Assembly (NCBI RefSeq): GCF_002999335.1
Contig: NW_020312613.1
Span: 155,217 to 219,216 of the forward strand
Length of the DNA: 64,000 bases
Reading direction: 5' to 3'
Source: Cyclospora cayetanensis
Taxonomy: Eukaryota; Apicomplexa; Conoidasida; Eucoccidiorida; Eimeriidae
Shown in pieces: positions 11,401 through 23,189 of the stretch. The number at the start of each line of letters is the position of its first letter. The first letter of the stretch is position 1. The notes under the pieces are model-generated. The model was given only the letters and a program-made list of their open reading frames with translations, was not told where the DNA came from and did not search any database. Made by a program: the position numbers and the translations under genes.

Positions 11401-13465
11401 AGAAGCAGCAGTAGGAGAAGCAGCAGTAGGAGAAGCAGCAAAAGGTAAAACAGCAGTAGGAGAAGCAGCAGTAGGAGAAGCAGCAAGAGGTAAAACAGCA
11501 GTAGGAGAAGCAGCAGTAGGTAAAGCAGCAGTAGGTAAAACAGCAGTAGGAGAAGCAGCAGTAGGAGAAGCAGCAAAAGGTAAAACAGCAGTAGGAGAAG
11601 CAGCAGTAGGTAAAACAGCAGTAGGAGAAGCAGCAGTAGGTAAAACAGCAGTAGGAGAAGCAGCAGTAGGTAAAACAGCAGTAGGAGAAGCAGCAGTAGG
11701 AGAAACAGCAGTAGGTAAAGCAGCAAAAGGTAAAAGAGCAGTAGGAGAAGCAGCAAAAGGTAAAGCAGTGCCATTAGGAGTCGGAAGCATCAGCATCGCG
11801 CAGCAAGAGCATTAGCAGCCAGAAGCATCAGCAAGACCCCTCCTCTCTCCCTTCCCCTTTCCACCAGAAGGGGCGGCAGACTTGCCTGCAGAAGAGCAGC
11901 AATCAGACAACTGCCGCTGCCAGCAGCTTCCGGATGAATTTTGCGCAACACAGCCGAGCGACGCCTAAAGAGAGACAGCCAAAGCGACAGCGGATGTCTA
12001 GCAATGAGAAGAATAGCACCAAGAAGCTGCGGCTACGTTAGAGCTTTGCTCCAACGGGGAAACACATTGGCAACACTCAACACTTCTCCCACCTCCTCCA
12101 GCACACTGCGAAAAAATGCCAGCATCGGTGTCAGCAGCGAAGGCACGCGTTTGAAGCTCTCGAAAATCACCTCATGAGAGCATCCAGATCAGCAAACAGC
12201 GTTCTGGCAGCTGCATGCAGCTTCTCTGGTCTCAACAACGGCAACTGGGGAGGCAGTCGCTTGTAGGCAAGTAGAGGGAGACCTTTTGATACGAAGTTGG
12301 AAGCTTCATGCGTGTCGTGCCCATCGCACACCACGAACAAGACGGAGGGCATGCTGGCATCTTTCTCCGCCGTTGCGAGAGGCTTCTGCGCTGTACGTAC
12401 ACCCGGAACGGCGGCCGATGCTGCTGCTGCTGCTGCTCCCGCTGCTTCTGCCTCTGGAAACTCCCAGCACTGAGAGACTGCGACGCCTTCAACTGCTGAA
12501 AACTTCGCCTTCCGCCTCCGCAACACGGAAGAGAACTGCCCCCACCTGCTCTGCTGCTGCTGCTGCTGCTGCTCGGCAGATGCTCCTGCCGCGACTGACC
12601 AGGAGGGAGCGCGGGGAGCTTCGACGAGGCGATTTATTGCAGCATCGATAGCCGCTGAATCGAAGGCTGGAGGCTTCCTCGGCAGTCCGTCGACTGCTGT
12701 TTTCATTTCTGCCACCGTAGCCGCTGCAGCTTCTTCTTGCATATCTCGCAGCTCAGCAGCAAAGCCTCCCTGAACTGCAACACGAACTCCTGCAGCAACA
12801 ACGGGGGGCAGTCGGCAGTGCTGCCCTCCCCAGCATACAGTCTCGTCTGCTTTCAACGTGGCTGCAGCCGTCGCTGAGGCTGCCGCTGCTCCTGCTGCGG
12901 CTGCCGATATCCTTCCGTTCCACTGATACTCCAGTCCTCTGCCTCCCGCTGCAAGCTCCAGAATGCTTCGATCTGCGTCGGCTCCAGTGTTGGGTGTCGG
13001 TGCTGAAGGCTTTGTTTGGCTGCTGCAACTGCCCCACTGGCTCGATGCCTGTTGCTCCTCCTCCTGCTCCTTCCGCTGCTGCTGCTGCGAAGGAGGAGAA
13101 GGGGAAGGAGAGCTCGTCGCGGCTGAAGATTCAAGGCGTCCCCATATACCCACACAAATCCTGTCTTCGTTATCGTGCATGACTCCCCTGTGGGAATAGG
13201 AGCCAAAGATTACCCGCACTACGCAAGACGGCTGCGCGACAGGCTCCGAGGCGGGTGACGTGCTTCCCCAGAGATGTCGCTGCTGCTGCTGCTGCTGCTG
13301 CTGAGCGCCTTCTTCTTCCTCTTCCTCCTCCTCGACAACTCCCTGCAGGTGACCCTCCAGGTGGCACTGCCTCCACGCAGCCGCAGCAAGGGAGCGCTGC
13401 ACCGCCTCCATGTCCAGCGTGGCAGCTGCGGCAGCTGCCGCTGCTGCATGCACTGTGCGCCGCAT
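8433..13465 (-). CDS. protein phosphatase 2C with poly-Gln insertions
   Basis: Metal-dependent serine/threonine phosphatase (PPM/PP2C). Four exons, 13465-12171, 11964-11886, 10865-9828 and 9437-8433, join in phase to 1138 residues. Conserved motifs appear in family order: YSHRGVMHDNEDR (near residue 92), VVCDGHDTHEA (near 378, metal-binding Asp-Gly), GSGSCLIAALL (exon 2), NLGDCGAAFVSFDSR (exon 3), SIGDFDVK and LLATDGVWDFV (exon 4), and GSTDDCT near the end. The usual catalytic domain is about 300 residues; here it is spread over more than 1000 by Ala-, Gln-, Ser- and Glu-rich insertions coded by CAG/CTG runs. Intron 2 has a GC donor (CAG|GCAAGT) and contains the minisatellite. DGHDT replaces the usual DGHGG, but both metal-binding positions persist, so activity is likely. 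No signal peptide or membrane segment is evident. The start is the first ATG before the Ala tract. Confidence 0.93.
10973..11768. repeat. 15-bp minisatellite, about 53 units, inside PP2C intron 2
   Basis: Tandem array of 15-bp units on the plus strand: GCAGTAGGAGAAGCA and variants GCAGTAGGTAAAACA, GCAAAAGGTAAAACA and GCAGTAGGTAAAGCA. Because 15 is a multiple of 3, long open frames (AVGEA/AVGKT, or poly-Leu on the other strand) run through it, but these are not genes. It fills about 78% of the 1020-bp intron (11885-10866). Transcribed from the minus strand, the array is pyrimidine-rich and contains no AG. Confidence 0.97.
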
Positions 13466-13469
13466 CGGG

Positions 13470-16400
13470 GGCTAAAGGGCGGGAGCGATCGACTTGGTCG
13501 CGGGAAGCAGAACTGCTGGAAAGCACAGTGGCAACGAAAAAAGCCCGCAGGCAGTGCGGCGTCGCTGATCTGCAGATCTTAAGGTCAGCAACACGCCCGG
13601 AATACGAAAACGAGAATAAAAGCAACGCATCGAGAAGAAATCCAGCAGAAGAGTGCGCGCTGACGCCAGACACCAAGCGGTGGCGCCACCTCGCCCAAGT
13701 GCACGCCTCGAAAAAGCCGACGGGCCCCTGCTTACCTACCCCCAAAGAAATAAAGCAGAAAAACAAATAACACGAATAATTTTGAAAAATAAAACCTAAT
13801 GGATGCTCCCAATAATTCATTTCGCCTTGCGAAATCCTGGGGCTGCTTGGACAGCACATGCAGCTCCTTCGTCCCGAGATCTGTTGAAGGTGGCTTCACT
13901 CCGAGCTCGTCAACTTGTAGCACAAGAAGGGGGGGCACATGGCGAATGGCTACCATGGGCATTTATCCGGTAAATAGTTTCGCGGAAAAGAGGCAAATGC
14001 ATCAAGGGGTGCCTGGGAGGCGCACTTCTTGGTGCCGATATGCGCAAACTCCGTTTTATCGTGGGGCCTGAACAGGGGCATGCACTTCTTTGAAAACACG
14101 TGGGAGAAAGCAGCACAGCAAGAAAGATTCTGCATTCCTCTACAGTGCAAAGCCGTGTCACAACCATTGAGGGGCTCTGGAGACTTGGAGCAACCTCCCC
14201 TCTCTGCCGTGACTCTACCGGCCAGACTTCCGTTCTGAAGGATCGAAATTTCAGCGTAGAAGAGTGCTCTTCAGTTCGTGCATGTGCCATTAACAACTTC
14301 AGCGCACAGACTTTGGGCCCTGGCTGCTGCGACGTATACTGGCTGCCGCGCCTTCTGTGCTCCTGCGATATCCTACTGGCTGCGGAATAACGACTGCTAG
14401 TTCCATCACTAAGAATTTCAGCTGTCTTATGTCAAGCTACAATTAGACACTTTCCATTGCTCCAGCTGTTTAGGTAGATCGGGGGTGAAAGCCTGTTTTG
14501 GCTGGGGTACTTGCACTTCTTTTGGCCAGCCAACTAGAGTTGCTTTCAAGTGAGACGATTCAATGCTCCGTGAAGTTGCTTGGCTAGACTCGATCTCTTT
14601 ACAGCGCTAATTATCTCTAACTGAAAATTCGAGAAGAATTGTCTACATGGTTTGTCCGCATATCTCATTGCAGAGTACTGTTCGCCAGATACAAGATGTA
14701 AAATTGTGAGCGTGAGCGCTGGATGCTACATGCAACTAGCTGTGAGTGCTCGGAGTGATTCGATGCAAATCTGTGGTTAGATACAAGCCCACAGAACATT
14801 CCAACATCCTTTCCGGGTGCACGACGGCGAAACCCACGCTTGGTTGCTTCAATTTTTGCCAGATCTGGATAAATTCCTGCAGCCGAAATACGACATCCTT
14901 GAAATATAATTGTTCAAAAAAGCGAGCAGTTTTCTGCCTTTACATACCATTCCTTTTCCCACAATCGCTGCGGCACACCCCGTAGCTGCTGTAGGTCCAC
15001 GTGGATGTTCTGGCTGAATCCTACGATGCCTTTCGTATAGGCAGCCATTCACCCCTTATTGATAGGCTCATGCAAAGCTCAGTAACATGGTTTGGCAGCT
15101 TGGCTGAGACATTTTAAACTTCAACCGGCACACAGGTATACGCAAACTTTGCCAATGCGAGTGTGAAGCACCGTGTTGTCTCTAAGCAGAGTGAATGGGG
15201 ATTTGTCAGAAAGCAATTATGGAGTCAAATGCCAAGGAGGATATATATTCTTATTGCTCTCAAGTAATTCGCATGTCTGAAGCATTCAAATCTTCTGCTT
15301 AGTGGTATTTTTTACAGGTGTCCAATGTAAATGCATGTGCGCTATCTTTTGCCTTTTTCTGCACCAAAGTCGGGTTGTGCCCAAGAGCGCTGGTTAATTC
15401 CTGCTTTTTCGCTTTTGATCTCGGCAGAAATCGACGAGTCAGGGCTTTTACAAGAACCTGAACTATAGTAATCCCTGCAGGCAGAAGACATCCTCTGCAT
15501 GAAAAGGGCCACGATCTAGGGGATTTTTCTTCCGACACACATGCCGCCAGGAGAATTTGATTTTCTCATATACGGGATACAAATACAGGTACATCTTTAA
15601 CCGGGCGAAAAAACTCGAGCGCCTGCCCATCCGTCCGGCTGCCTGTCATGCTTTTCCTGGCTGCCGTGACATAGTCGACGCGTTTATGAATACTTTATCC
15701 GCTGACATGTCATACTAGCTGTGGAGCCTCTGCGGTCGCATCAGCTAGCGAGGCGGCCTCTGCTGCGTCAACTAGCGTTGTGCTACCGTCAAGTTTCATA
15801 TTCATTGGGTTCTTCAGAGTGTCTTCAAAGAAATTCAAAGTAGTGAATTACCAAAAAAAACTTGCTCGAGGTCAAATGCTGGACTTTGGGAATCCTTGGA
15901 TCCTACTGGACTCAAAGCCATGGTGAACTGCTCCGTCGAATCGTGTGGCACTGGCAACTGTAAAGATCTCTACATGGTCCTCATAGGAGATACCTAACTA
16001 CAAACTCAAAACAATATTTGACATTATTGGGTGATTTTAGAGAGACCTCATTTTTCTCCTGCTAGCACCCCAGAGTCGTTGACACGAGCGCAGATAGACA
16101 AGCGCGTGGGTACAATTTCTAGCAGTCCTATGACTAACGGTTAGTTGCTTTTTTCCCCCAGGGCACATGCACCCAACAATGAGTCTGCTGGTAATTAGCC
16201 AATCATACTCTGCAGTACATAGCATAAACCTATCAGCAACGAATTGGTTAGATGGTTGATAATTCTTAGTTGAATATTACTTCTGTACTAGAAGCCTTCC
16301 AGTCTAGCTTAGCCCGTTCCAGAGGCGATAAAGTGGTCATGATGAGCCCGTGGAGAGCCGCCTTAGCAGACGTCTCGAATGGGGCTGTATCTACCTGCAG

Positions 16401-17340
16401 AATTTTGCACCACCCCGTTGGACGAAAGGGGCAGGTTCAATGAAGCATGCAAGATTTATGCTCTTCCCCTTGCTGTTGTGCTCTCCATACAGAAATTTTG
16501 CTGGAGGCAGTGGCAGGAGACCCTCTGCCCATGCTGGTTGTTCTAAGCGCCTGCTAGTATGGTACGTGCTTATTCTGGCCTATTTTGATGCGTTGTGTGC
16601 GATAACAGTCCTGAATACGAAGTCAGATGGACGACACCCGTTCAGGCAGGTCTGCCCGAGACTGCCTACGCGCGTCCTGCAAAGCCTTCCTGACATTCAG
16701 GCCGGAAATACAAAGTTAGTAAGCCTTAAACCCCAAATTATCGACGAAGAAGCGCTTTAAGATCGCTACACTGGCTAGACGAGACTGCCAGTGTGTTGTG
16801 TTGCGCTGGTGACTGGCTGCGGTTCACCAGTGACCGGCCGCCTCTGGAAAAGCCCTAGACTGTAAGCAGTAGCGCCTGCACTGCTCTGTCCTTTGTTTAT
16901 TTCAAATCCCTGAGTATATGAAAACACTTTCGCAATGAAAAGAAGGATAATAAGGAGCCACGGGGAGCGAGGATAGCAGTGAGCCAGAGCCTTCGGCAGC
17001 CGACAGTGTGGCATTTTCGGAGCAGCGTTGAGCGAGAACGAAGAATAAGGGCTTAGAATTTATTGTTTTGACTCAAGGTGCGTACTACTAGCTAAACCTA
17101 CGAAGATTAGTCATGCAGTGTAATATGGAATCTGGTGTACTTGCAGCTGACCACTGATCGTATTGTTTTGCGCTACTCCTCCGTCCGATCCTTGGATTAC
17201 CCTCTTTCGTCCCTTCCTTTGTCGTGTATTCCTCTGACTTCGCAGCTAAAACACGAATTTCAGCTGTGTGTGCTCTTCTTAGACCGACAAGTTCAGCATT
17301 TTCTTTCGTTTTTCCCTCCCTCTTGGCCGTGTCTGCAGCT
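13470..17340. other. gene-poor segment
   Basis: Upstream region of both the PP2C gene (minus) and the SLC44 gene (plus), which are divergent. About 3.9 kb with no supportable gene. The 5' end (to about 13800) is likely PP2C leader and promoter. It holds repeat copies near 14640-14760 and 15210-15800 that recur elsewhere in the window. Confidence 0.6.
15210..15800. repeat. diverged dispersed repeat, homologous to 61010-61480
   Basis: Several blocks align by eye, in the same order and orientation, with 61010-61480. Examples are a CCCTGCAG...CTCTGCATGAA block (near 15470 and 61135) and a CGGCCTCTGC block (near 15755 and 61425). The copies are strongly diverged and no intact frame remains. It is probably a fragment of a mobile element. 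Confidence 0.45.
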
Positions 17341-17349
17341 GCTTTTCCG

Positions 17350-20300
17350 ATGAATCAAGGAACAAGTCAGCAAGCGCCCTCACCTGACGAAGCAGTGGAC
17401 CATCGCGCCATTTTGTACGGTAATCCGAATTTTCCGGCTTCCTTCTTTCCAGCCCCTGCCGTGGAGGCCACCCCTACCCCTTCAGTCCCCCTCCCGTCCG
17501 TTGCTTCTTCCCCTGCTGAAGATGCGGAGCTTCAACCCCCCTCCTGGGTAGGGGGGAGAGACGCCGACATGCAATGGGGGCATACGCACTACGGCGATTG
17601 GTTGTCGGCATCTTCATCCACCCGGCGTCCCCTCCTCCCTTCAGCAGATGTGCAGCGAATCGGCGAGTCGCAGAGGGTAAGGAGCCTCAGCAGCTACAGG
17701 GGCCCCCCTGGCATTTCGCACCCTCAGCATCTCGCTGGATGGCCGTCTGCCTTTTCTTCGGCTCTTGAAACTGGACAGGAAAGCTTCTGGGGAGCCGCCT
17801 CAAGGAAGCCTTTCGCGGGCAGACTCCCAGGCTCCCTCCCCGTACAGGATAGCGCACTTGAACCCACCGAGGTCTCTTCACATCGCGTCTACGGGGCACC
17901 TCAATGGAGTACGTACAGCCAAGGATTGGAAGGCGCGTATTACGAGGCGTCTGGCAGATTTGGGAGGGGCCAGGGGGGTGCTGCCCATGACGACTACGTA
18001 TTAGCTCCCGATGGCGAGGCGCGGGAAATTACCAGTAAGCAGCAGCAGCACTTGCTTGCGCACTGTGAGCAGACGTCTCGTCTGCTGCCCTCTGGCCGCC
18101 TTACCGGCAGCACTGAAGCCGTTGGCTTTCTCTGCATGCAGCCATTGTTGCGCTCGCTCTGCTGCTGCGGCTGCTTCAGACTCGGGAGCCACCCTACCGG
18201 CACGCCTTCGAGGCTCGCATGAAGACCTCTTTGGCTCTCTCCGTCGACGCAGCCTCTGGAGTGCCCCTCTGCTGCCATTCGGAGAGTTCGCTGCTGCAAG
18301 CCAGGAGTATCCTCCTCCGCCACTGCGTAGTGAAGAGGCAGAAAGGTGGGGGGGGGAAGAAGGCGCCACAGCGGATTCCCCCTGGCTCGATCGCCTCTCG
18401 CCTCTCGATCTTGGCAAGGGGCCTGTATCGCGGAGGTTTCTCACGGACGTGTGGAGTCTCTGTGTTTTGGTGCTTTGCTGGGTGTGTTTACTATGGCTGG
18501 TTGCAAGCTCCTTGTCGCATGCTTCTCCCCAGAAGCTGACGGCGGGGGTGGATTGGAAGGGACGCGTCTGCGGCTTGGATGGGGGAGTGGCGCATCTGCC
18601 TCTCCTCTACTGGCCTTCGAAGCAGCCTCCCAAAGCACCCAGCCGGGAGGAACTAGACGGATCCAACCTTTTGCCCGTAAGCCAGGAGGAGCAAACGCGC
18701 GCTGCTTTACAGCGCGAACTCTGCCAAAGCAGTCTGACGCTTGTAGACGACTTCGCAGCCACACACACACACAAACAAACACACACACACACACAGACGC
18801 CTACACACACACACACAGACACAAGCCTACACACACACACACAGACACAAGCCTACACACACACAGACACCTACACACAGATGCCTACACACACACACAA
18901 ACAAACACACAGACACCTACACCACAACACAGTCACTTGTGTAGGCATATGTAGGTATATAGAAATAGGGATATACAAATATATATATATGTATGTATAT
19001 ATATACATGTATGTATATGTATATGTATGTAGGAATAGATTTATAAATGCAACTGTGTTGATGCGCCCTGTATGGGTGTGCTGGTACGCATGCAGGTGTG
19101 CACTGCTGCCTGCCCCTCTGGATTTGAACCTTTGAGACCATCGGGTGTGTGCGACTCGGATTCTGAGCGTCTGAACTTTTGCTCGTGGTATTCTCCCGTT
19201 CCAGCGCGTCTGATGTTGCAGCGCTTTTGTGTGTTCTCTGACGAACGCGGCTTCATCAGGGATCATGGCGTTCTGCACTCCTGGCTGCATTGGGTTGGTG
19301 ATCTCGCTCTTGTATGGCCTCTGGTGAGCCGTGTCTACGGATCGCATCTGCCTTTTCCCGTTTCCGCTTGAATTGTGTCTCCTTTGCTGCTTAGACGCCA
19401 ACGCATCCTGTTGACAGTCTCTGGCACCCTAGAAACGCTCCCGCACATGCCTGGCAGCCGTCGCTGCCACTGCCACTTCTGTCGTTGCTCCTTCGCAGGC
19501 GTTGTGGGTGCCGCTTGCCTCGTTCGCTCTGGCTCTTCTCTTCTTCTGGTTCCTGCAGAAGGCAGCTCCCTTGGTCGTTATCTCTTTGATTGCCGCTGCG
19601 GAGTTGACCTTTCTGCTTTCCTCCATCCACTTCTTCTCGCGCGCGCGCGCCGCTTGGTCTACTGTGCATGGAACTGCTGCATCAGTCGCAAGCGAGGCGG
19701 GCTTGAAAACACCTTTCGATGCATCTTTCACGGCAATCCCCCTGTGGATCTCAGTCTCCTTGGGCGTACTTAGTGCGGCAGCAGCAGTTGTTCTTCTGCT
19801 CTGCGTCCTCTCCTTCAGACGGCAGCTCTCCCTCTGCACCACTGTCATCCGATCGGCGGCTGGCGTCTTGCGCGAGGCACCCAGCAAATTTCTCCTTCTT
19901 CTCCCCGGCTTCACAGCCCTCACCTTCGCCGTGCATGCTGCAATTGCCCTCTTTGGAATCCTGCACGTCATGGCTGGAAGTGTGTGCGCTGCCCCTTCCA
20001 CCCTCTGAACCTTCAAATAGAGGCGCTAGATATCTTGCACCCCACTTCAACGGACAAACCCTTTCTACGCCGTGCAAACTGGGGTGGCATGTCGTCTGAT
20101 GCGACACTTTCGCACTGGCGCGATGCTATCTGTATATTTATGTCTACATGTACAACTATATATGCATAGTATAACTACATATATACTTAGTATCACTATA
20201 TATGTGCATATATGTATAACTGTATGTGTATAGTATGACTATGTATATATATATGTATAAATATATATATAGTACAACTACATATATAGTCTAACTGTAT

Positions 20301-23181
20301 ATACAGTAAAACTACATCTAGCATAACCCTTTATATGTATCAATATATACGTAGTATAATTATACATACTTAGTATAGTTGTATATATAGTATAATTGTA
20401 TATATATATAGTACAACTATATATATATATATATGTATAACTATATATGCAGTACAACTATATAGGCTATCCATGGTGTCTCTTGGGCATGTATGTCTTG
20501 CACGTTGCTGACCCACTCGCTCTTCCGCGTTTGCCTTTATCCTTGCCGCATTGGATCTGCTGCTGGCAGTCGGCCGTGTATGAGGTGTCTGCCGTCGGCT
20601 GCGTTTCGCTCTGGCTGCGATTGCTTCGCAGGTGCAAAATTCTCCGTTCCTGTCCAGACTCCTTACGGCGCCTTCAGCCCGTGGCAAGGCTTGTCTCTGG
20701 GCACATGGGGAAGGGTGTCTGTTTGCATTGTTGTGTTTGTGGCGCTGTGGACAAGTGCGTTCATTAGCGGCGTATGCCAGCTGATCACTGCCTACTTTAC
20801 AGCTTGCTGTTACTTTACGCCGAACGATGCAGGTGCGACCTACTTCGCCGACGGCATGCAGCCGTCAGCCTGTTCCAGGAGTTAATTCTCCTCTCTTCTC
20901 CTCGCGTTTGTTGGATGCGGCACTGCTCCTTGGGCGTCGAGTGTGCGTGTGCGCTCAGACAGGAGAGAAGTTCTAAGTGCTAAGGCGAACGAGTCAGTTC
21001 GGATCATCATGAAAAATCACCTAGGATCAGCCGCGTTGGGAGGACTATTGCTCTCAAGTAGGCGCTGCTTCGTGCTGTGCAGCAGCTCACACACATCGAA
21101 ACCAATTGTACCGCCACTGGTGGTTGTGGTGGGTACCACTGTGTAGTTTCTTTGCCACGCGACGGCCGCTGTGTTTCGCGTTTTCCTGGGTGAGAGGGCT
21201 ACTTTCTTGGGTGAGAGGGCTACTGCCCTCGCGAAGATGGCATGCACACGTCGTGTTTTCTTCCGCTTCAGCACCCTCTAAAACTGCTGGCGATGTTGCC
21301 GAGCAAAAAGAATCATCAGAGTGTTCTAGTTTCTTTGTCGATGTCGCGGATTGCTGCAGCGGTGGAAGTTCTGCGACTTTGCTTGTGCTGGGCGAGGAGG
21401 ATCAGTCCGCAAAGAAATGAACCAGTATTTCGAACGTACGGCATGCCGCCTTCAGCCCTCCTTCTTTCAACTGCCTCTCTACACCTCCTTTTCCCCCTTT
21501 TTCCTCCTTGCGACTCCGACGACTGCGCATGCACCTCGCCAGGAGCAGCTCAACGGAAGTTCGCCTTCTGGCCAGCGCTCATGAGTTCCCCGCCTGAAAT
21601 TTCAAGTGCGCTTCTGCGCTGCGCAGCTGCATGAGGGTGACGTCCAATTCATTGAACGCCGTCCACGGTGCCCTCTGCATGTTCACCCAGACATCCTTTG
21701 TTTTTGTCGCTCTTCTGGGCCAGCCGCTGTGCGCTGCTGCGTGGACTGCCGCTGCAATACAAAAACGGTAGGGTGGCTGTGTGTCGCGCTGTTAGAGTTC
21801 GTGGCGATGCCTCGAGTGCAACTTTGCTTTGTTCGGCCGGCTCGAATGGCTTGTTTGGTGCTTTCTGAACTCCTGCTGGTGCGAGAAAAGAAAGGACAGA
21901 AAAAGAGGGAGAAAAAAAAATTGAATCGAGAACACGGGTTCACGTGGTTGGTGCCTTCATGTCTGGCAAGCTGCATGCGAGGCGCTTGCGAGGAACTCCC
22001 CATTCGGTCATCAATTGTTGAGCTTCTTTTCGTTTGCTTCTACCCAGGAACCCCGTCGCCTTTTGTGTAGTATGGCAGGTCGGACGCATAGTTCAAGTTG
22101 TGGGGCAGCTCGTAGTAGCCTGTGCAGTCACATGGACCACCTACCTCATTCTGCCGGTACGCTCGCTGATAACGTCTTCTGCTGCACGGATGCCTTTTCC
22201 TGGGTGCCTCTGGGTATGGCCTTCTCGGCTTGCCCCCGTTTTCTCTCCACGCAGTTGTGGTCTGCAGCTTTCCCGTGGCGTTCACAACTTCGGTGCTCGG
22301 GGAGTGCTGGACTGTACCACTCCCCACGAGCGTGCGACTCATAGGCACTGCATTTTATAGTCGTTCTTTTTAATCCTTTAGATGGATTGTTGAATTTTGG
22401 GGAGGAGGAGGAGAAGGGCAGCAACAGTCCTCTGTATCCTCTGGAACGAGAGCGATCTGAGCTTCTTCTGCTCTGTTTTTCGCCTCGTTGATGGGTGCCA
22501 TGCACGCACGAGCGGTTGCTCCCTTCGTATTGCTCGATTACATCCAGTTCTTCGCTAACAGATCGCCCATGCAGAACTCGTGTCTTTCCACCTTTTCATG
22601 GTCACATGCATGTTTCCATGTCATTCCTTGGGACGCTCGTCTGCGACAGAACGTCGCGCTTGGATACGACACCTTTTCTGCTGCTGCCGCATGAACGCCT
22701 ATTCAAATGGAGGGTCGTTGTATATTGCATCCGATGCTTTGTTGTTCCCTCCCGCAGATCATTCCGGGAACTTATGGCCCTGACGGGCAGCTGTCCTCCC
22801 TGGCCGCGCCTCTTATCTTCTCCTTTTTGGTTTCCTATAATGTTGCCAGCTCCTGCATGAAATGCTTCGGCTTTGTCGCGCTAACTCTTCTTCAGGTAAA
22901 TCGTCAAGCGTTGAGGGCTGTGGGACGAACTGCAATCGGGATCGGGCGGGACTGAAGGCGCACATTACTACAGCTGCGTGCCCCCATTCTGACTGGGATT
23001 AGGCATGCGTTTCCGTTTCTAATTGCGTGCGCTCCTTTATCATATGGCACTTCTGCTTCAGTGCTATCTTGTGGACGTCGAAATGGCACGCCAAGAAGGG
23101 GGAACAGCGCCTACTTTGGCTCCGAAGCCCTTACGGCTGGCTCATAAGCATTTGTTAAAAAGAGGGAGCTACGGTGTTTAG
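17350..23181 (+). CDS. choline-transporter-like protein (SLC44/CTL family)
   Basis: Multi-pass membrane protein of the SLC44 family, which moves choline or related amines. In-phase exons: 17350-18034, 18180-18676, 19096-19323, 19499-19979, 20632-20832, 20998-21057, a probable one from 21330, then 22079-22156, 22758-22895 and 23062-23181. Junctions between about 21420 and 22079 are unresolved. The N-terminal ~250 residues are Pro/Ser-rich and probably cytosolic. TM1 is followed by the family signature: a Gly-Asp loop and VCGLDGG. The Cys-rich outer loop has CTAACPSGFEP. Later come hydrophobic helices (exon 4; FISGVCQLITAYF), IIMKNHLGSAALGGLL, RIVQVVGQLVV, then LVSYNVASSCMKCFGF and a short tail with PKPLRLAHKHLLKRG. 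These match the conserved C-terminal half of CTLs. Introns 2 and 4 carry CA- and TA-rich microsatellites. An upstream in-frame ATG at 17224 is less likely. The family is secure; the substrate is inferred. Confidence 0.88.
18758..18935. repeat. (CA)n microsatellite in SLC44 intron 2
   Basis: ACAC runs interrupted by AGACGCCT and AGACACAAGCCT blocks, starting about 80 bp after the exon-2 donor at 18677. A TATG/TATA tract (about 18955-19035) follows directly. Confidence 0.95.
20140..20465. repeat. TA-rich imperfect repeat in SLC44 intron 4
   Basis: About 325 bp of degenerate ATATATGTATAACTATATATAGTACAAC-type units between the exon-4 donor (19980) and the exon-5 acceptor (20631). It is almost free of coding potential. 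Confidence 0.9.
21183..21224. repeat. 21-bp tandem duplication in an SLC44 intron
   Basis: Two adjacent near-identical copies of TTCCTGGGTGAGAGGGCTAC, differing at one base, inside the intron after exon 6. Confidence 0.8.
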
Positions 23182-23189
23182 TCGCCTCT

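Noticed and set aside
10672..11815. Long open frames on both strands (poly-Leu, AVGKT/AVGEA and AASPTAVLP repeats, up to 374 codons)
   Set aside because: They exist only because the 15-bp minisatellite unit is a multiple of three. The block is an intron of the PP2C gene, as the flanking exons join in phase.
12158..12170. Apparent 12-bp intron or frameshift after PP2C exon 1
   Set aside because: A normal intron from 12170 to the acceptor before 11964 restores phase and the GSGSCLIAALL motif, so no frameshift is needed.
13170..13859. 229-codon minus-strand frame overlapping the PP2C 5' end
   Set aside because: Different frame from the PP2C motifs. It is a shadow of the GC-rich first exon.
18781..19035. 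Extension of the SLC44 frame through HTHTQT repeats
   Set aside because: The donor at 18677 and acceptor at 19096 are in phase and remove the microsatellite. The next exon supplies the conserved Cys-rich loop.
22640..22694. Peptide NVALGYDTFSAAAA, resembling a conserved SLC44 segment
   Set aside because: It lies after the RIVQVVGQLVV helix, whereas the family has it before, and it runs directly into a stop. Taken as chance intron sequence.
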